Source of the DNA: an uncultured Lachnobacterium sp.
GTDB lineage: Bacteria; Bacillota; Clostridia; Lachnospirales; Lachnospiraceae
DNA: 13,302 nt
Assembly (NCBI GenBank): GCA_900546625.1
Contig: URDU01000049.1
Location: forward strand, 1-13,302
Reading direction: 5' to 3'
Every line of letters begins with the position of its first letter. The first letter of the stretch is position 1. Made by a program: the position numbers and the translations under genes. Below the pieces are notes generated by a model that worked only from the letters and a program-made list of their open reading frames with translations, ran no database searches and was not told where the DNA came from. Positions 12,100 through 13,302 of this stretch are shown here, piece by piece.

Positions 12100-12924
12100 A
12101 TGAAAAATAAAATTTTATTAATTAATGACCTCGCAGGATATGGAAAAGTTGCATTATCAGCGATGATTCCTGTACTATCACATATGAAATATGAGATTTT
12201 CAGCTTGCCAACGGCAATTGTTTCAAATACTCTTGATTATGGAAAATTTGATATTCTTGATACCACGGACTATATGAAGAATACACTTGATGTATGGAAA
12301 CAGCTGGAATTTGAATTTGATGCTATTTCAACGGGATTTATTGTTTCAAAAGAGCAGACAGAACTGATAACAGATTTTTGTAAGGCAAAATCAGCAGAAG
12401 GTATTACAGTATTCACAGATCCGATTATGGGAGATGAGGGCAGTCTGTATAATGGAATTTCAGAGGAAACGGTCAGTCTGATGAGAAAGCTGGTTTCCGT
12501 TTCTGATTATACGGTGCCTAACTATACAGAGGCAGCATATCTTGCAGGTTTTCCGTATCATGAAGACGGAGCTGATGAGAAAGAACTGAAGAATATCATC
12601 GTCGAGCTTAGAAAGCTTGGAGCAAAGTCAATTGTGATTACAAGCGCAAAATTAAAGGATTCTGACAGCAAATGTGTATTCGGATTTGATGATAAGACAA
12701 AAGAGTATTTTAAGATTGATTTTGATGAAATCCCGGTTAGATTTCCGGGAACCGGAGATATTTTTTCAGCAATATTTATGGGAAAGATTCTTGATGGATG
12801 GAACCTTAATGATGCTACAGCTCATGCCATGACCGCTGTAAAAAACATGATAAGCCGTAATGCGCAGAACGCAGATAAATATAAGGGTATACCTATTGAG
12901 ACATGTATGGAGGAAATTGACTGA
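12100..12924 (+). CDS. Pyridoxamine/pyridoxal kinase (ribokinase fold)
   Basis: The start is taken as ATG at 12100, giving MKNKILLINDLAGYGKVALS; a frame extending upstream to 12031 would run through the promoter. The 274-residue protein is a cytosolic PfkB/ribokinase-superfamily kinase. It has an N-terminal NDLAGYGKVAL segment like that of PdxK/PdxY enzymes, DPIMGD at 107-112, PNYTEA at 140-145, and the nucleotide and catalytic motif GTGD at 217-220 with Asp220 as the base. It should phosphorylate the 5'-hydroxyl of pyridoxal or pyridoxamine in B6 salvage, though thiamin-precursor kinases share the fold. The length is normal. It overlaps the next gene by one base (TGATG). Confidence 0.9.
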   Translation: MKNKILLINDLAGYGKVALSAMIPVLSHMKYEIFSLPTAIVSNTLDYGKFDILDTTDYMKNTLDVWKQLEFEFDAISTGFIVSKEQTELITDFCKAKSAEGITVFTDPIMGDEGSLYNGISEETVSLMRKLVSVSDYTVPNYTEAAYLAGFPYHEDGADEKELKNIIVELRKLGAKSIVITSAKLKDSDSKCVFGFDDKTKEYFKIDFDEIPVRFPGTGDIFSAIFMGKILDGWNLNDATAHAMTAVKNMISRNAQNADKYKGIPIETCMEEID

Positions 12925-13187
12925 TGAAGAGACCTAAAATCAGAATCACGCTAATAGACCGGAAAGGAACTGTCGGCTGCCACCGCGGGCATAAGATTGG
13001 TGATTCATATGATTTTGACACAGAACGTGGGAATTTGTGTCCTATGGCGATGCATGTTGCATTTCCGTATGTTGACATATTGAGATATGGTGGAAATATA
13101 CCAGGACAGGAAGAGGGCACAGCAGTATTTGCCTGCCCGGATGTAGATACACTTAATGTATTTAAAATCGAGCGTATTGAGGAGTAG
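12924..13187 (+). CDS. TIGR04076 family small protein
   Basis: The 87-residue protein shows the TIGR04076 pattern: an N-terminal strand (KIRITLIDRKG), a central GDSYDF, then CPMAMHVAFPYVDILRYGGN and a C-terminal hydrophobic strand ending FKIERIEE. Cys19, Cys39 and Cys70 are present; several members have conserved cysteines. The function is unknown. It is translationally coupled to the B6 kinase, and a link to vitamin metabolism is only suggested by position. No terminator follows. Confidence 0.82.
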   Translation: MKRPKIRITLIDRKGTVGCHRGHKIGDSYDFDTERGNLCPMAMHVAFPYVDILRYGGNIPGQEEGTAVFACPDVDTLNVFKIERIEE

Positions 13188-13302
13188 AATATACAGGGAA
13201 AAGGAAACACTACGATTTTACCAATGTACAGCCTACAGATAGAGGGGCAGATGCGATTATAAGCCAGAAAAGTTTTAAAATAGTAGTTGAGACAAAATTA
13301 CA
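13181..13302 (+). pseudogene. Start-less open frame, possible nuclease fragment
   Basis: Immediately after the TIGR04076 gene a frame stays open to the window end but has no start codon or ribosome binding site. It reads GKRKHYDFTNVQPTDRGADA and then IISQKSFKIVVETKL. The pattern of Asp in ADAII followed about twelve residues later by VVETKL fits the core of PD-(D/E)XK nucleases, with Glu-Thr-Lys as the E-x-K motif. It looks like an internal piece of such a gene left by a rearrangement, or a gene with a frameshift at its start. The evidence is short and the call is tentative. Confidence 0.35.

Noticed and set aside
12893..13210. A 105-codon minus-strand frame opposite the TIGR04076 gene
   Set aside because: It is the shadow of a recognisable family on the plus strand.

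Overview
The window looks like chromosomal or accessory DNA of a low-GC, Gram-positive anaerobe of the class Clostridia. The best guess is Lachnospiraceae (Roseburia/Agathobacter-like). Reasons: AT-rich coding bias, strong AGGAGG-type ribosome binding sites with frequent GTG/TTG starts, tightly overlapping operons, and families typical of that group (CD1871A-like CXXC peptide, NapH-like Fe-S membrane protein, DUF4186, TIGR04076, Hol_Tox-like type I toxin). The genus is an inference from memory of these families, not from a search.

Region 1 (1-1300) is gene-poor and looks like a recombination-prone remnant zone. It holds a perfect 18-bp hairpin (33-72) and two copies of a ~110-bp direct repeat (111-221 and 932-1040), each ending in a terminator-like hairpin. 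Between the copies lie a compact type I toxin-antitoxin locus (toxin peptide 451-567 on the minus strand; antisense RNA about 329-455 on the plus strand, both with consensus-like promoters) and a decayed HAD-hydrolase fragment (834-931). After the second copy come minus-strand remnants: an XRE-type regulator lacking its helix-turn-helix core (1040-1188) and the end of another frame (1198-1290).

Region 2 (1289-5546) is a four-gene block: a membrane-anchored C39-like cysteine peptidase, then an OmpR-type response regulator, a sensor kinase and a membrane-anchored extracytoplasmic protein in one overlapping operon. An identical 18-bp box sits exactly 27 bp upstream of the -10 element both of the peptidase gene and of the regulator operon, so the two units look like one regulon, probably autoregulated by the encoded regulator.

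Region 3 (5513-7527, minus strand) is a redox operon: CD1871A-like CXXC peptide, NapH-like membrane ferredoxin protein, and a TlpA/ResA-type thioredoxin lipoprotein. Together they could carry electrons from cytoplasmic ferredoxin across the membrane to an exported thiol protein. A second two-component system (7622-9441) is transcribed divergently from an overlapping promoter region. It is followed by a DUF4186 gene with a TAATG junction and, 27 bases further on, a 72-residue conserved small protein.

Region 4 (10072-11994) is a TetR-regulated block: a regulator with two near-identical operators, one at its own start site and one in front of a seven-helix membrane protein, followed by a four-helix membrane protein. 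Region 5 (12037-13187) has its own promoter and carries a pyridoxamine-kinase-like gene overlapping a TIGR04076-type small gene. The right edge (13181-13302) holds a start-less open frame with a possible PD-(D/E)XK nuclease motif that runs off the window.

I see no rRNA, tRNA, CRISPR array, transposase or replication origin.
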